A stretch of 64,000 bases of DNA from Phaeotremella fagi. Taxonomy: Eukaryota > Basidiomycota > Tremellomycetes > Tremellales > Phaeotremellaceae. The notes beneath the pieces were generated by a model. The model searched no databases. It saw only the letters and a list, made by a program, of their open reading frames with translations, and was not told the origin of the DNA. The stretch is from the NCBI GenBank assembly GCA_001599715.1, contig BCHU01000001.1, positions 1,163,634 through 1,227,633 on the forward strand, in the 5' to 3' direction. Below, piece by piece: positions 1-12,008 of the stretch; positions within the stretch are counted from its first letter, which is position 1, and each line of letters opens with the position of its first letter. A program made the position numbers and the translations under genes.

Positions 1-3000
1 CTTATCTCGACCATGACGAAGAAGATGTCTTTGATCCTTTCAGTATAGATCCAGAGTATCGATTGAGAACCACCAAAACTGCTCATTCAGTCATCGCCGA
101 ATCATTACGGAGCGAAGCGTTGAAAGAAGGCAGGAAACAACGTAGAAGATTGTTTCGTGGTTTGACACGTAAAGGAACTAAAGGTGGAAGTAGTTTAAGA
201 GATAGTTTGAGAAAGAAACACACAAGTGTGAATGATAGTATCAGTGGTGATCATGGTGTAGGTTCGGAAGCACCATCAGAGAGTGGAGTTCAACCGGAAC
301 TGGATCAATCAGAAACAGAAGATTCACGACCTTCATCACCAGATGATAAAGGCAGTAAAGGTAAAACTGGGAGATTCAGCAGGAAAAATAAAAAACTACA
401 GTCAAGACGTAGCATCTTTGTCAATCTTCCACTTCCAACTAATATGGTCTCACAAAAAGGCGAGCCCACCGTCAGATACGTTAGAAACAAGGTCAGAACA
501 TCGAAATATACACTTGTCACGTTCCTCCCCAAAAATCTATGGGAACAATTCAGAAGAGTCGCCAACGTTTATTTCTTGGTTTTGGTCATTCTTCAAGTTT
601 TCCCAATGTTCGGCGCTACCACACCACAAATCGCCATGTTACCGTTGGTTTTTATTCTTGGTATGACGGCGATCAAGGATGGAATTGAAGATTGGAGGAG
701 AGAAAGACTTGATAGAGAAGTTAACAATAGTGCCGCTACGAAATTAACTGGTTGGAGGAATGTTAATCAACCTGAAGATGGGAGAGAGTGGTATCAGAAG
801 TTGTTTAATATAGGTCCAGGTGGGTTTGATATCGTTTGGTTGTCAAAAGCTGTGCTTACTCCAACGTAGCTCCCGGTAAAACGTCCAAAGGTGTTCGTAA
901 ACTTCGTGAAGCAGAAGCGAAAGCTGGAAAACAAATCGTGTTCGATAGACGGAAGGCTCAGGATGAGATTGAAGATTTAGATATCCCACCTTCAAGTGGA
1001 TACATGAAGAAAGAGACTTTCGCGTTAGACACCATACCATCTGTAAGCTCTTTGTACCAACAAAACCTGACAAATTCTAGGTCGCAGATTCAGAAGCTGG
1101 ACTTTCTGAAGGTGGACGTTTGAGACCTAGACCTCGTCATGATTCAATCTCGTCTACGGTCCCCAGTATGATCTCCAGAAAGAGTGCTGGTGTGTTGGAC
1201 TGGACGGGGATGACTTCTGGAACCGCTCAATGGGAAAGGACACTTTGGTGAGTTTGTGGTTTGAGCGCTACAGAAAAAGGAGGCTTATCCATACAATTAG
1301 GAAAAAACTTGAAGTTGGAGATATAGTACTTCTGCGAGACAACGAACCGGTCCCAGCAGATATTATCGTTCTTTCGACCTCGGATAACGATAATCTATGT
1401 TTCGTCGAAACTAAAAATCTCGATGGTGAAACTAATTTAAAACCAAGACGTGCACTCAAAGCTACTTCCAGTATAAATTCCGAAGAGGATCTCGAACATT
1501 CTCATTTCTACGTCGATTCCGAACCTCCTCACGCGAATCTATATACTTATAATGGAGTCCTTAATTATTCCATCCCTGGAGATGGACGAACGAGTCTCAA
1601 GGAAGACAAGATCGAAGCCATCACTATTAACGAGTTGTTGTTGAGAGGGTGTACAATGAGGAATACGAAATGGGTCATTGGTTTAGTGGTTTTCACTGGT
1701 GCTGATACGAAGATCATGTTGAATGGGGGTGACACACCGTAAGTTTCAATTTTGGAAAGATCTGACCATACAGTTCAAAACGTAGTAAAATCGAAAAGGA
1801 AACAAGTGGGTTCAGCAAAATTTACCAGCCTTTTATACTGATAACAATTCTAGATTTCAACGTCATCATGAATTTTATCCTCTTGATCATACTTTGTGTC
1901 ATTACAGCCATCCTTCGTGAGTAGAATCATGTTGTTTGTTTCCGTTGTTCGAGTCTAATGACTTTTAGACGGTGTCTATCGATCCATGACTGGCACAAGT
2001 GCACAGTTCTATGAGATTAACGCAGAGGCTTCGAACAATATTTATATCGATTCCGTGGTCATTTTTGCGTAAGTCTTTGGGTAGAACTTTCATGTTGACA
2101 TTTAGATCATGTTTGATTGTATTCCAAAACATTGTCCCAATCTCGCTCTACATTACTATTGAAGTCGTTAAAACTGTATGTTACAATGAACTGCATCGCT
2201 GACCTTTAGATCCAAGCCTATTTCATCTTCCAGGACGTCGAGATGTACTATGAGCCTTGTGAGTCGGGAAATAGGTTCATCCACTGACGACAGACGATAC
2301 ACCTTGTGTCCCAAAAACTTGGAACATCTCTGATGATCTTGGACAGATCGAATATGTGTTTTCAGATAAAACCGGTACCTTGACACAAAATATCATGGAA
2401 TTCAAGAAATGCTCAATCCAAGGTGTATCTTTTGGCGAAGGTCTAACTGAGGCTATGATGGGTGCTGCGAAACGTGAGGGTCGTGATATAGGGATGACGA
2501 TGGAGGAACAGGCTATTGGATTAACGACGTCCAAGAACAAGATGATTCGAACGATGAACAAGGCTTTCAAAAATCGTTATCTTCGAGAGGATAAATTGAC
2601 GTTGATCGCCCCCGACTTGGCTGATCGTATGACGGATAGATCAGATGGTTTACGACACGACATTATCAGATTCTTCAAAGCTTTGGCCATCTGTCATTCG
2701 GTTTTATCTGATAAACCAGAACCGGAAGAACAACCTTATGTGATCGACTATAAAGCTGAATCACCAGATGAAGCTGCTTTAGTCGCTGCCGCCAGAGATG
2801 TCGGTTTCACTTTCGTTAATCGTTCAACCAATCGAATCGATATTGAAGTCTTGGGTTCCGCAGAACGTTGGACTCCACTCAGAGTTTTGGAATTCAACAG
2901 TACAAGGAAGAGGATGAGTGTTATCGCCAGAGATCCCGATAATCGAATCATTCTTTATTGCAAAGGTGCCGATAGTGTTATTTACGAAAGATTGGCTAAA

Positions 3001-5336
3001 GATCACGACGAATCTCTTAAAGCATCTACGATGAAGGATCTCGAAGCGTTCGCCAACGGAGGATTAAGAACTCTCTGTATAGCATATCGATACATGACCG
3101 AACAAGAATTCTTCGACTGGGCTCGGGTCTACGACGCAGCATCGGCAGCTGTAAAAGATAGAGATGCTGAGATTGAAAAGGCTTGCGAATTTGTCGAACA
3201 CTCTTTAACACTTCTAGGAGCTACTGCGCTAGAAGATAAACTTCAAGAAGGTGTTCCTGACGCTATCGAAATGCTTCACAGAGCTGGGATCAAGCTTTGG
3301 ATTCTTACCGGTGACAAACTTCAGACTGCGATTGAAATTGGATACAGTTGTAATCTCTTAACAAACGATATGGAGGTCATGATCATTTCGGCTGATTCTG
3401 AAGAAGGCGCTAGGACACAAATCGAAGCTGGTTTGAATAAAATGGCTTCTATCCTTGGTCCACCTCCACCCAAGGGAGCTAGACGTATCGAAACCGGGAA
3501 ACCAGTTACGGAATTTGCTGTGGTTATCGATGGAGAGAGTTTACGTTACGCGTTAGAACCATCACTTAAAGGTTTATTCCTATCTTTAGGAACTCAATGT
3601 GCCGCAGTAGTTTGTTGTCGTGTTTCCCCTTCTCAAAAGGCTTTGACTGTCAAATTGGTCAAAGAAGGTTGTAACGCTATGACTCTTTCTATCGGTGATG
3701 GTGCCAACGACGTGGCTATGATTCAAGAAGCTAATGTCGGTGTTGGGTTATTCGGTTTAGAGGGCTCTCAAGCTGCCATGTCGGCTGATTACGCTTTCGG
3801 TCAATTCAGATTCTTGACTAGGTTGTTGTTGGTTCATGGTCGATGGTCATACGTCCGAATCGCCAATATGCACGCAAAGTACGTATCTTACTTTTTTAAA
3901 GAAACATGGTCCTGATGAGTTTCCCTTTTAGTTTCTTCTACAAAAATGTTATTTGGGTTATCGCGATGTTCTGGTTTTTGATTTTCAACAGTTTCGACGC
4001 TACTTATCTATTCGAATACACTTTCGTTTTGCTATATAACACTATCTTCACTTCCTTCCCTGTCGGAATTATGGGTGCTTTCGATCAAGACAGTAACGCT
4101 AAAGTCAGTATGGTCTTCCCTCAGTTGTACAAACGTGGTATCCAAGGACTGGATTATACAAGGGCTCGATTCTGGTTATACATGGGTGATGGGTTGTATC
4201 AATCATTGGTCATTTTCTTTATTCCATATTTCGTTTATATGAGTGGAGACGTCAGTTCAAGTACTGGAGGAACTACCAACGGCTTATACGATTTCGGAAC
4301 AACGATCGCGGTTTGTGGAGTTTTCGCAGCTAATCTCTATGTCGGTATCAACACGCTATATTGGACATTGATTACCTTTTTGGTTACTTTCATTTCGATC
4401 TTATTGCTGTTGGTTTATATACCCATTTACTCAAGTTTGGCTTCTTTAGGATTCGCAGGGGAGGCTGCTGTTCTTTACGCTTCATTCAATTTTTGGGCAA
4501 CGGTCGTTATCACGGTCTTCATCGCTTGTGGACCTAGATTCTTGGTTTCTTCAATTCGACAATCTTACTTCCCAAGAGATAAAGATATCGTTCGCGAAGC
4601 TGTAAGTTGGTTTTAAAAGTGTCTTACGAAGTTGTCATGCTGATAATTCAACTTTTAGTGGGTTGGAGGTGACTTGAAAGATCAACTTGGAATTCGTCAT
4701 CGAAGAGATCCAGCTGTTTTAGAAGAACAGAAAACTTTGGCCAAACATTTACAAAATAAATTGGATGGTCGAGGGATGTACGAGGCTGCAGCACTTCAAA
4801 GTCCACAACAACGTCGATCCCCGGTATCTGATGATGGCAGAGTCCATTCACCTTTGTTTTTCTCTTCACCTCAAGTCGGTCAACATGAAACTGTCATCAT
4901 TTCAGCTCGTGGTTCACCAACTAGAATTCGTAACAACGATCATACCCAGTTACCACCTTTATTGTTTACGAGGAATTCATCGGATCTATCAATCGACCCT
5001 CTAAACGCTCATTTACTTTATCCAAATTCAGCCTCAAGTTCGAATCTGAATTCACCGATCAAACCGAAATTCAATACTGTGAATTCGCAGACTTCAACGG
5101 CACCACTCCTAACACCCGATTTATTCACTTCCGGTTCAAACTCGAATTCACAAATCGATTTAGATCAAGCTTATGAATTACATAGACATAATCAGTCATC
5201 ATCACATTGGACGTCTCAGACTGGTGATGGTGATGGCACGACTCAGGATTTCGCTGTAGGTGGGAATTGGGATCTTGAGGATGATAAGAGGAAATCTACG
5301 GGTGACGGTGAGGCTCATGCTGGTTTTGCTTTATGA
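1..5336 (+). CDS. P4-type phospholipid flippase (Dnf1/Dnf2 class), 5' end outside window
   Basis: ATP-driven lipid flippase that moves phospholipids from the outer to the inner leaflet of plasma or late secretory membranes. The frame is open from base 3, so the start lies upstream. Landmarks in order: basic N-terminal region, a first TM hairpin after the [14 protein letters not shown] motif near 540, the P4 signature PISLY near 2140, the phosphorylation motif DKTGT near 2362, KGAD near 2965, TGDK near 3310, the hinge [11 protein letters not shown] near 3700, then the six C-terminal TM segments (3930-4560) and a Ser/Asn-rich cytosolic tail to the stop at 5334-5336. Text around DKTGT and the hinge matches yeast Dnf1 better than Drs2 or Neo1 by eye. 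At least nine short introns are visible, for example near 833-869, 1041-1080, 1740-1783 and 4600-4658. Dnf enzymes usually pair with a Cdc50/Lem3 subunit, which is not in this window. The exact Cryptococcus-lineage name (Apt family) is not decidable here. Confidence 0.93.
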
Positions 5337-5680
5337 GGAGGATCTTTTTCCTTTACGTATACTTTAGATATGATTTTTTTGGATTTTTAGGGTTTATCTT
5401 TTGTTATTTCACTGCTCTTGTTTTATACCATTTATAGGAGGATGGACGATTTTTGAAATTTGAGATGTCGCATCCAGTATCCTTTGTCGTCTTTGAGAAG
5501 CAAGCAGTTGATGATTTGTGGAGCGAGATTACGATGCTCATTTGAAATCTTAGGCCTTCCTCCAGAAGGCAAGCTATAGCCGTAGTGTTTCTCCCAATGA
5601 AAGGGTTTCGTTATACTGTACTTGTACGTATTCTTCTCCTTCCTCTTCCCACTTTCTTCCACTTTCCCTCAAGTTTGAAA
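5337..5680. other. Intergenic spacer with partial palindrome
   Basis: Holds the 3' end of the flippase gene and the promoter of the first F-box-like gene. An interrupted inverted repeat (gccttc at 5554-5559 and gaaggc at 5565-5570) followed by aagct matches a longer palindrome upstream of the downstream paralog. No other gene is visible. Confidence 0.5.
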
Positions 5681-6932
5681 ATGAGTACAACCCAGTCCAA
5701 CCAATCTGAAAGTACGGTTTCAATCCTTAGTCTACCTTCAGAAGTGTTAAGCGCAATCATGGAGAATTTCGACCATGACCACAGACCTTTCTCATATATG
5801 ATAGAATATTTCAGTAGATCAGCATTCTTGAAAGAGGACACGTTGAGCTTGATGAACACAAACACTGTAAGCTTACCGTTCTTAAGTTCGGACACTAATC
5901 CCTTAACTACAGAGGCTCTATCAAATTGGTTCCCGAAATTTCTATCGATCAGTTCCTATTTCTGATTTCGACAAGTTTTTGGTTTCAGCTGGGAAACAAT
6001 ACCCCACAGAGACGAGATTATACGACAAGAAGCAACTTTTAAATTTTGTCAGACATATCAATTTCATGCATAGCGACCTTCAACCAACAAGACTCAATTA
6101 TGACAACCGTGCTACAGAAATTCAAGAATGCAAACAAGGCGTTGTTTCAGATACTGAAGAACAAGATTCTTGGTACAAAGGTTTAGAGTGGTGTATCCAA
6201 CATAAACTTTTGAGTAATCTCAAGTCTGTTGCGATTTGTCCTAATTTAAGACAGTTATGGGGAGTCGAAAGTGATACCACACAACTTGAAGGTGATATTG
6301 TTCAACAAAATTTAAGTTCAGATTGGGAATACGTTGAACTGGCCAATCAACGTAAAATCTCTCAACAAAGGGTCATCAACAAATCGATTGGATTGCTCAA
6401 CAGCACAGATGGTCATTCAATGTGTCTCAGAACTTTCGGTCATCCAGAAGTCACATACCCAATCTATGAGTATCATCCAAGAAAAGATCAAACGACCTGT
6501 CTATCGGTTAGACATCATATGCCGGCGGTGACTGGAGTTGATAAATATATCAGAGGTGATGTAAGTATTATCCCAGGTGTCGTTAACACCTATGTAATTA
6601 ATAGTGATAAGATTTTTGGACTCGATTCATCTGTCGAATCTTTGAGAAAAGCTTTCAGAGTCACTCTTGGTAGCTTAACCCAAGAAATGAACAACGCCGC
6701 AGAAGGTTATTCCAGAATCCATAAAGAAGAGAATTTCACTCGAGCTTTAAAAGCCGTCAAGTCATTGACCACTCTAAAGTTCTATGGTTATTGGGCAAGC
6801 GAAGGTAACGAATGGGAAACGAAAGTCAAAACTATCTTTTCAGGGTTGAATGAAGAATATCGACCTGAAGAAATCATTTGTTTACCTATTCGCAGTGAGC
6901 CATTTTGTGAAAGTTGCGGTAGTGATAGTTAG
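5681..6932 (+). CDS. Uncharacterised F-box-like protein, tandem copy 1
   Basis: Function unknown. Two exons, 5681-5866 and 5913-6932, give about 401 residues. The 46-nt intron is supported by gtaagc and ctacag splice signals, phase 0, and because the joined frame aligns with the next gene on both sides (FYRSVPISDFD here, FYKSVPISDFD there). The N-terminus (LPSEVLSAIMENFDHDHRP, residues about 18-36) has the look of a degenerate F-box, a Skp1-binding helix bundle of ubiquitin ligases. The remainder is conserved between the copies: NFVRHINFMHSD, SDTEEQDSWYKGLEWC, ICPNLR, RKISQQRVI, TFGHPE, and a C-terminal CLPI..-CESCG motif with two close cysteines. No leucine-rich or WD repeats are seen. The substrate-receptor role is an inference from the F-box-like start only; the family is probably lineage specific. 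Confidence 0.75.
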
Positions 6933-7212
6933 TGTTGATTATCCTCGGGGTGGAAGGGTCATTTTGATAAAGAGTTAAAAGGAGAGAGGGAGGAATTCTT
7001 TTGGTATTGTAGATAGGATAGTGATAAATTTGGCTGGATACTTGAAGAACCGATTGATGAAGTCTTACCTTTGAGCCCTTCGCTGGAAGATGATTGTCAA
7101 AAGGATGAAGCACTGGTACAAATCACAAAGAGAGCGATTTTGCCCCTAACCACTCCACCGCCACTAACGCTGTTTTCGTCCTTCGAGGTGTCCAAAAGTA
7201 CCTTGAATTCTC

Positions 7213-7249
7213 AAGTGAATATCAAAGGTTGGATAAGATAGATTTGACA
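7213..7249 (+). pseudogene. Relic of asparaginyl-tRNA synthetase exon 1
   Basis: This 37-base stretch matches 9033-9069 of the intact synthetase gene at 34 of 37 positions, including an unbroken run of 24. In the same frame it reads VNIKGWIR and then a stop, against [12 protein letters not shown] in the real gene. It lies downstream of F-box-like copy 1 in the same order as the real exon lies downstream of copy 2, so it looks like the leftover of a duplicated block. Confidence 0.7.
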
Positions 7250-7264
7250 GCATTGAATTTTCAC

Positions 7265-7284
7265 GCCTTCTTGATCAAGAAGGC
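7265..7284. promoter_or_regulatory. Perfect 20-bp palindrome upstream of F-box-like copy 2
   Basis: gccttcttga is followed directly by its reverse complement tcaagaaggc, ending 77 bases before the ATG at 7362. A broken version sits about 110 bases before the ATG of the first copy (5554-5570), and both are followed by aagct. This suits a binding site for a dimeric regulator or simple shared ancestry; no factor is recognised. Confidence 0.4.
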
Positions 7285-7361
7285 AAGCTTTAGACCACTC
7301 TTTTCCCCTTCCAAATAAGATTTTTTTTTTCTCCTTCTGCCACATTTCTACAAATTCAAAC

Positions 7362-8674
7362 ATGAACACCATCCAGTCTTATCAATATGAAAATGGAGGT
7401 CCACTCGAAAAACTACCTTCAGAACTGTTATTCTCGATCATAGGCTATCTGGACCACCGACCTCTCTCAACTATGATTCAATCTTCGACTAGATCACAAT
7501 TCCTGAAAAAGGATATGTGGAACCTGATGAAAACCAACTCTGTAGGTCTTCTTTTTCGTACTCAAGTCAACACGCTGATCAATCCCTTGATAAGAGAATA
7601 TATCAACACGTCTCTACAGAATTCTATAAATCAGTTCCGATCTCTGATTTCGATGATTTCTTGGTACCATTATCGGTTTCAGGTGAAGAACAACAACCCA
7701 GCTTCCAGAGAAGAACATATAGCAAGAAAATATTACTTGAATTCGTTAGACATATCGATTTCATGCATAGCGACGACGACGAGAAGAAAACCCAAATCAG
7801 TGATATCGGTATTGACAGCAGTGACAGCTCGCAAAAACTTAAATGTTGCAAGAAAATCATCCTTTCTGATACTCTGGAACAAGACACTTGGTACAGAGGG
7901 TTAGATTGGTGTCTCCGACATGAACTCTTGAATCAAGTCACCTCGATTTCTATTTGTCCAAATTTAAGAAATATCAATGAATTTGAATATGATGATATGA
8001 AATTTAGTCTCACAATTGATAGGTATAGGTTGTGGACTTTTACACGAGATCGGCAATATGTGTCACAGAGACATAGACGTCAAATTTCTCAACAGAGTGT
8101 TATCAGAAAATCAATGGAATTGATGAATCGTACCGGAGGGACGATTTGTACGAGTACTTTTGGTCATCCGATTACAATTTATGATGTTTCCGGTGATTAT
8201 CCTAACGAACCATTAACAGTTCGACATCATATTGTGACATTCGCGTCTTTGGTGAACAATATCAGAGATAGCTTAACTATCCTCCCAGGGGTACATAACG
8301 TTTATCCCATTGTCGGTGATGAAAATCTCACCATCGATGAATCGGTCACAGAAACGAAAAATCTTTTGGATGAGGCTCTTGATCAATTACCATCTCACTT
8401 GATCAAAGCCGCAGAAGATTATTCTAAACACAATCAAAAGAGTTCCACTGAATCGTTGAAGCAAATCGCTTCGTCCACCACTTTTACTTTCTATGGGACT
8501 TGGGCGTTAATTGAGGGTGTTGAGGATGACAGATGGGGCACCCAGATCAAATCGATTTTTGCCGAGATCAATGAGAACTATCGACTTGGAGAAATCAATT
8601 GTTTGCCTATTCAAGATTTACCAGATTGTGAGAGCTGTGGTGTCAAAGAATATCACGAGGATTTTACTTTATAG
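7362..8674 (+). CDS. Uncharacterised F-box-like protein, tandem copy 2
   Basis: Paralog of the preceding gene and in the same orientation. Exons 7362-7541 and 7595-8674 give about 419 residues; the 53-nt intron lies at the same place and phase as in copy 1, with a ctgat branch point and a less usual taag acceptor. The N-terminal LPSELLFSIIGYLDHRPLS (about residues 17-35) fits an F-box better than copy 1 does. Shared blocks are FYKSVPISDFDDF, EFVRHIDFMHSDDD, SDTLEQDTWYRGLDWC, ICPNLR, RRQISQQSVI, TFGHP and CLPI..-CESCG. Divergence is substantial, so the duplication is not recent, or the copies evolve fast. No catalytic motif is seen; a role as ubiquitin-ligase adaptor is only inferred. Confidence 0.78.
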
Positions 8675-8956
8675 GGAACATCGGGGAAGGGAACGAAAGG
8701 CAGAAATTTTAACTTAGCTACGTGATGAAGTTTATTGATGTTTATATTTGGTTTGGGGACAATATTCATTCGTACTATACTTACAGTATCCTAATTAAGG
8801 ATGATTGTCAGAATGTACAAGTCCAACAACGAAAATAAGAATTTGCCTCAAAACTCGAATCGCCACAAAAGTATTTGTTTTCGTTTTTCGAGTGAGATTA
8901 TGAATTCGTTGAATTCCTAAATCCAATGATACCAAACTAACAAAAAAATCTCAACA

Positions 8957-10623
8957 ATGAGAACAACGAATCCGTTACGGAACTTACCAAAGACGTTACG
9001 CTATATCAACGAACATCCTCCCTCCATCAACAAAGTGAATATCAAAGGTTGGATAAAATCGATTCGACATCACAAGAACGTCAGTTTTGGTGAGATCTCT
9101 GATGGGACTTCTGGGGGTTGTTTACAAGCTGTTTTCAAGGGGTTGGGGAGGGATGAGGAGTGAGTTAGGGTTCTGGTTTTTGGGTTTTTGGTTTTTGGTT
9201 TTTATGTCGGGCTGATGGTTTAGGTTGACGGCGGGGACTAGTGTTTCCTTGGTTGGGACTTTGCAGAGTAGTAAAGGTTCTGGACAGGATTTCGAATTGA
9301 ACGTCGAAGAGACTCGGGTGATGGGACCTTCAGATTCGACTGTAGGTCAATCTCAAACTTATCTTAGTAGTATCAAGAGCTTATAATGAGCTGGCTTAGA
9401 TCTACCCCATCCAGAAGAAATCATTGCCTGCTGCTGTATTACGTGAACAGGCTCATATGAGGTTCAGAACGACACAGACTGGTGCTGTTATGAGAGTTAG
9501 GGATGCTTTGGCTAGAGATTGGCATGATTGGTTTGAGGTAAGTATTTCTGCCTTTGTTAGCGGTTTAAGGTTATGTTTTGACTATAGGCAGGACAACGAT
9601 TTCGTTCATGTTCACACTCCTATCCTAACTAGTTCGGATTGTGAAGGTGCCGGAGAAGTTTTTTCTGTTGTAACTGCAAGAGATCAATCTTCGACGACGT
9701 CTATTGCTTCAACATCAGAATCCCCATTGGCATCAACTTCTTCAATAGTATCGACACCCGAACCATTCTTCCCCAAACAAATCAACTTAACAGTCTCCTC
9801 CCAACTTCATCTTGAAGCACCAACACATTCCCTCTCAAGATGTTACACTCTTTCACCATCTTTCCGTGCCGAACCTTCATTAACTTCACGACATCTATGT
9901 GAATTCTACATGTTAGAAGCGGAGATCGCGTTCATCGAATCCATCCAAGAACTATGTGACGTTATTGAGAAAAGTATTAAATCCACCATAGGCGAGTTGT
10001 TATCCAGTAACCTCAATCGACATGTCAGGGCTAGAGAGGATTTGTTGATCATAGGAAAAACACTTGACGATGGTGAGAATCAAGATGGAATCAAGGGACC
10101 TGGGATCGATCATTTGATTCAAGCTTATAAAACACCGTTTGGAAGGATAACCTATACCCAAGCCATTGAGATTTTAAAGATCGAAAATGAAATCAAACCT
10201 TTCGAACACGAACCGAAATGGGGTGAAGGGTTATCTTCAGAACATGAAAAATGGTTATCGGGTGATTACTTCAATCAACCGATTTTCATCGTTGATTATC
10301 CCAAATCAATCAAACCTTTTTACATGTTACCTAACGAAGATGGAAAGACGGTCGCATGTTTTGATTTGATTTTCCCAGAGATCGGTGAAATGGCCGGTGG
10401 ATCTATTAGGGAACATCGGTTGGATAGGTTGATGGATTCGATTCGGTTACATGGATTGAAGGAGGAGGATTATAGTTGGTATTTGGATTTACGGAGGTTT
10501 GGTTCAGTTCCTCATGGAGGTTGGGGGATGGGTTTCGAAAGATGGATCTCTTGGGTTACGGGTGTTGGTAACGTCAAGGATGTAGTTGCGTTTCCTAGAT
10601 GGAAAGGACATTGTCGATATTAG
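8957..10623 (+). CDS. SLM5: Asparaginyl-tRNA synthetase, mitochondrial type
   Basis: Class II synthetase charging tRNA-Asn with asparagine, probably in mitochondria. Four exons, 8957-9159, 9224-9341, 9400-9537 and 9592-10623, give about 496 residues. Order: N-terminal OB-fold anticodon-binding domain ([18 protein letters not shown]), then the catalytic domain with motif 1 ([18 protein letters not shown]), motif 2 ([20 protein letters not shown]) and motif 3 ([16 protein letters not shown]). The short length without the N-terminal extension of cytosolic enzymes and the basic start ([17 protein letters not shown]) point to the organellar enzyme, yeast Slm5. Oddity: a Ser/Thr-rich insert of about 34 residues (about 183-216) between motif 1 and the QLHLEA strand. 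Exon 1 is the source of the relic at 7213-7249. Confidence 0.92.
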
Positions 10624-10917
10624 TTGGATTATAGAGTAACACATCACACCTCATACGCAAACAACACTATGCATATAGACGAATCACAAACTGATTCGTC
10701 TTGATATAAAGATACTGTTTTGATCTTGTATGATTTTTGGTTACGACACGAAAACAAAGTCAAAAGAAGCAAGGAAAATATTAACACAATGAGAAAAAGA
10801 AAAAATTAAATTGAATCCTAATATCCTTAACCTGTTCATAGTCCACTTCCATCAAAAGATCCCATCAAAAAACAACACCAGCGCCCGCGCTACATGACAG
10901 CCCCGCCCCATTCCCAC

Positions 10918-12008
10918 CTATTCATCACCACTTTCAGCTTCAGCCAATCTCCTTGCAGCTTTACGTTTAGCAGCTTCGACCGCTTCCTCAGCTTCTTTTT
11001 GATTGTCGATCCAACGGAATGTCGTGGGTGGATATTGAGTTTTTGAAGCTGCGTCTGCGTCTGCGAACCAAAAGACTAAACCGGGCGCACTGTACGATAT
11101 CTATCAGTGATCTTGTTTGGTGTGGATAGACATCCAACTTACGCTGGTCTGACTCTTGAACACGGTAATCCAGTTTCAGGTTCGTCTAAAACCGTATGAA
11201 GCATGTCTGCCTTTTCTTTTCCACTGACTACGAAAACCGCTCGATAACAATGGGTAAGTACCGGTAGTCTAAAAGTTAAGTTGAGTCAGTTGATGACTCT
11301 ACAATATAACGGGTCGTTCAACTCACGTCATTGTAATTCTAGATTTCGGACCTCTAGGAGAATCTTCAATATAACTGACCCAAGCGTCTCTCTCCGACAG
11401 AATATCGTGTCCAGGGAATAACGAACAGGTTTCACCGTCCTGACCCATACCTAGTAACATCAAATCGAAGACTGGATAACGAGCAGCGTTGGAAGCTGCG
11501 AAATGATTGATCAATTGTTTTTCGTATTCGTCAGCCATGGATTCTAGGTCGTTCAACAGTGATGGATCTATGGTGTGGATTTGGGAGGGTGGGATGGGAA
11601 CGTGTTGAAGGAAGGTTAGGTAGTTGGAATGATAGTTTGAATCATCGGATGTTAGGGGTACAGCTCTTTCATCACAGAAGAATATTTCCCTGTTTGATTT
11701 TTGAATTAGGATCATTGTCGGATATGACATGACATTGAAGCTAGACCCACCATTTATCCCATTGAACGTTCTCTTGTCCTGCTAAATCTCTAAGATTGGC
11801 AGCTAAACTACCACCTGATAACGCTAATGTGAATTTTCCACGTTTTTCAACGGCGTCTCTTTGAGCTTTCACGACGAAATTGGCAAGGGAGTCTGTTGAT
11901 GGTAAGTGGATAAGAATGCCAATTAGTGAACGATTTTCACTTACCCACTAAGATATCGTTGGTTTTGAATTTATAAAAGACTGGTGGTGCTGGTGGTTGG
12001 GCTGGCAT
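10918..12008 (-). CDS. SOL3: 6-phosphogluconolactonase
   Basis: Hydrolyses 6-phosphogluconolactone in the oxidative pentose phosphate pathway, feeding NADPH supply; cytosolic. Five exons on the minus strand, 12008-11945, 11892-11751, 11689-11327, 11268-11143 and 11089-10918, give 288 residues, close to the family's usual 240-320. Motifs: [14 protein letters not shown] near the start, [11 protein letters not shown], and [15 protein letters not shown]. In most homologues I know the third motif reads DGH; here it is DGE, which affects a residue often placed in the active site. The C-terminus ends in a charged Ala/Glu/Lys-rich helix of about 40 residues. It shares a 439-base divergent promoter with ARG7. 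The paralog-level symbol (SOL1-4) cannot be resolved and is used for the family. Confidence 0.9.

Larger units (their letters stand above)
6933..7361. other. Spacer between tandem F-box-like genes
   Basis: About 430 bases with no gene. It contains a 37-base fragment of the asparaginyl-tRNA synthetase coding sequence and a perfect 20-bp palindrome, listed separately. These mark the junction of a tandem duplication. Confidence 0.6.

Noticed and set aside
5979..5981. TTG as start of F-box-like copy 1 second exon
   Set aside because: The frame extends upstream to a good acceptor at 5912 and aligns with copy 2, so it is an exon rather than an alternative start.
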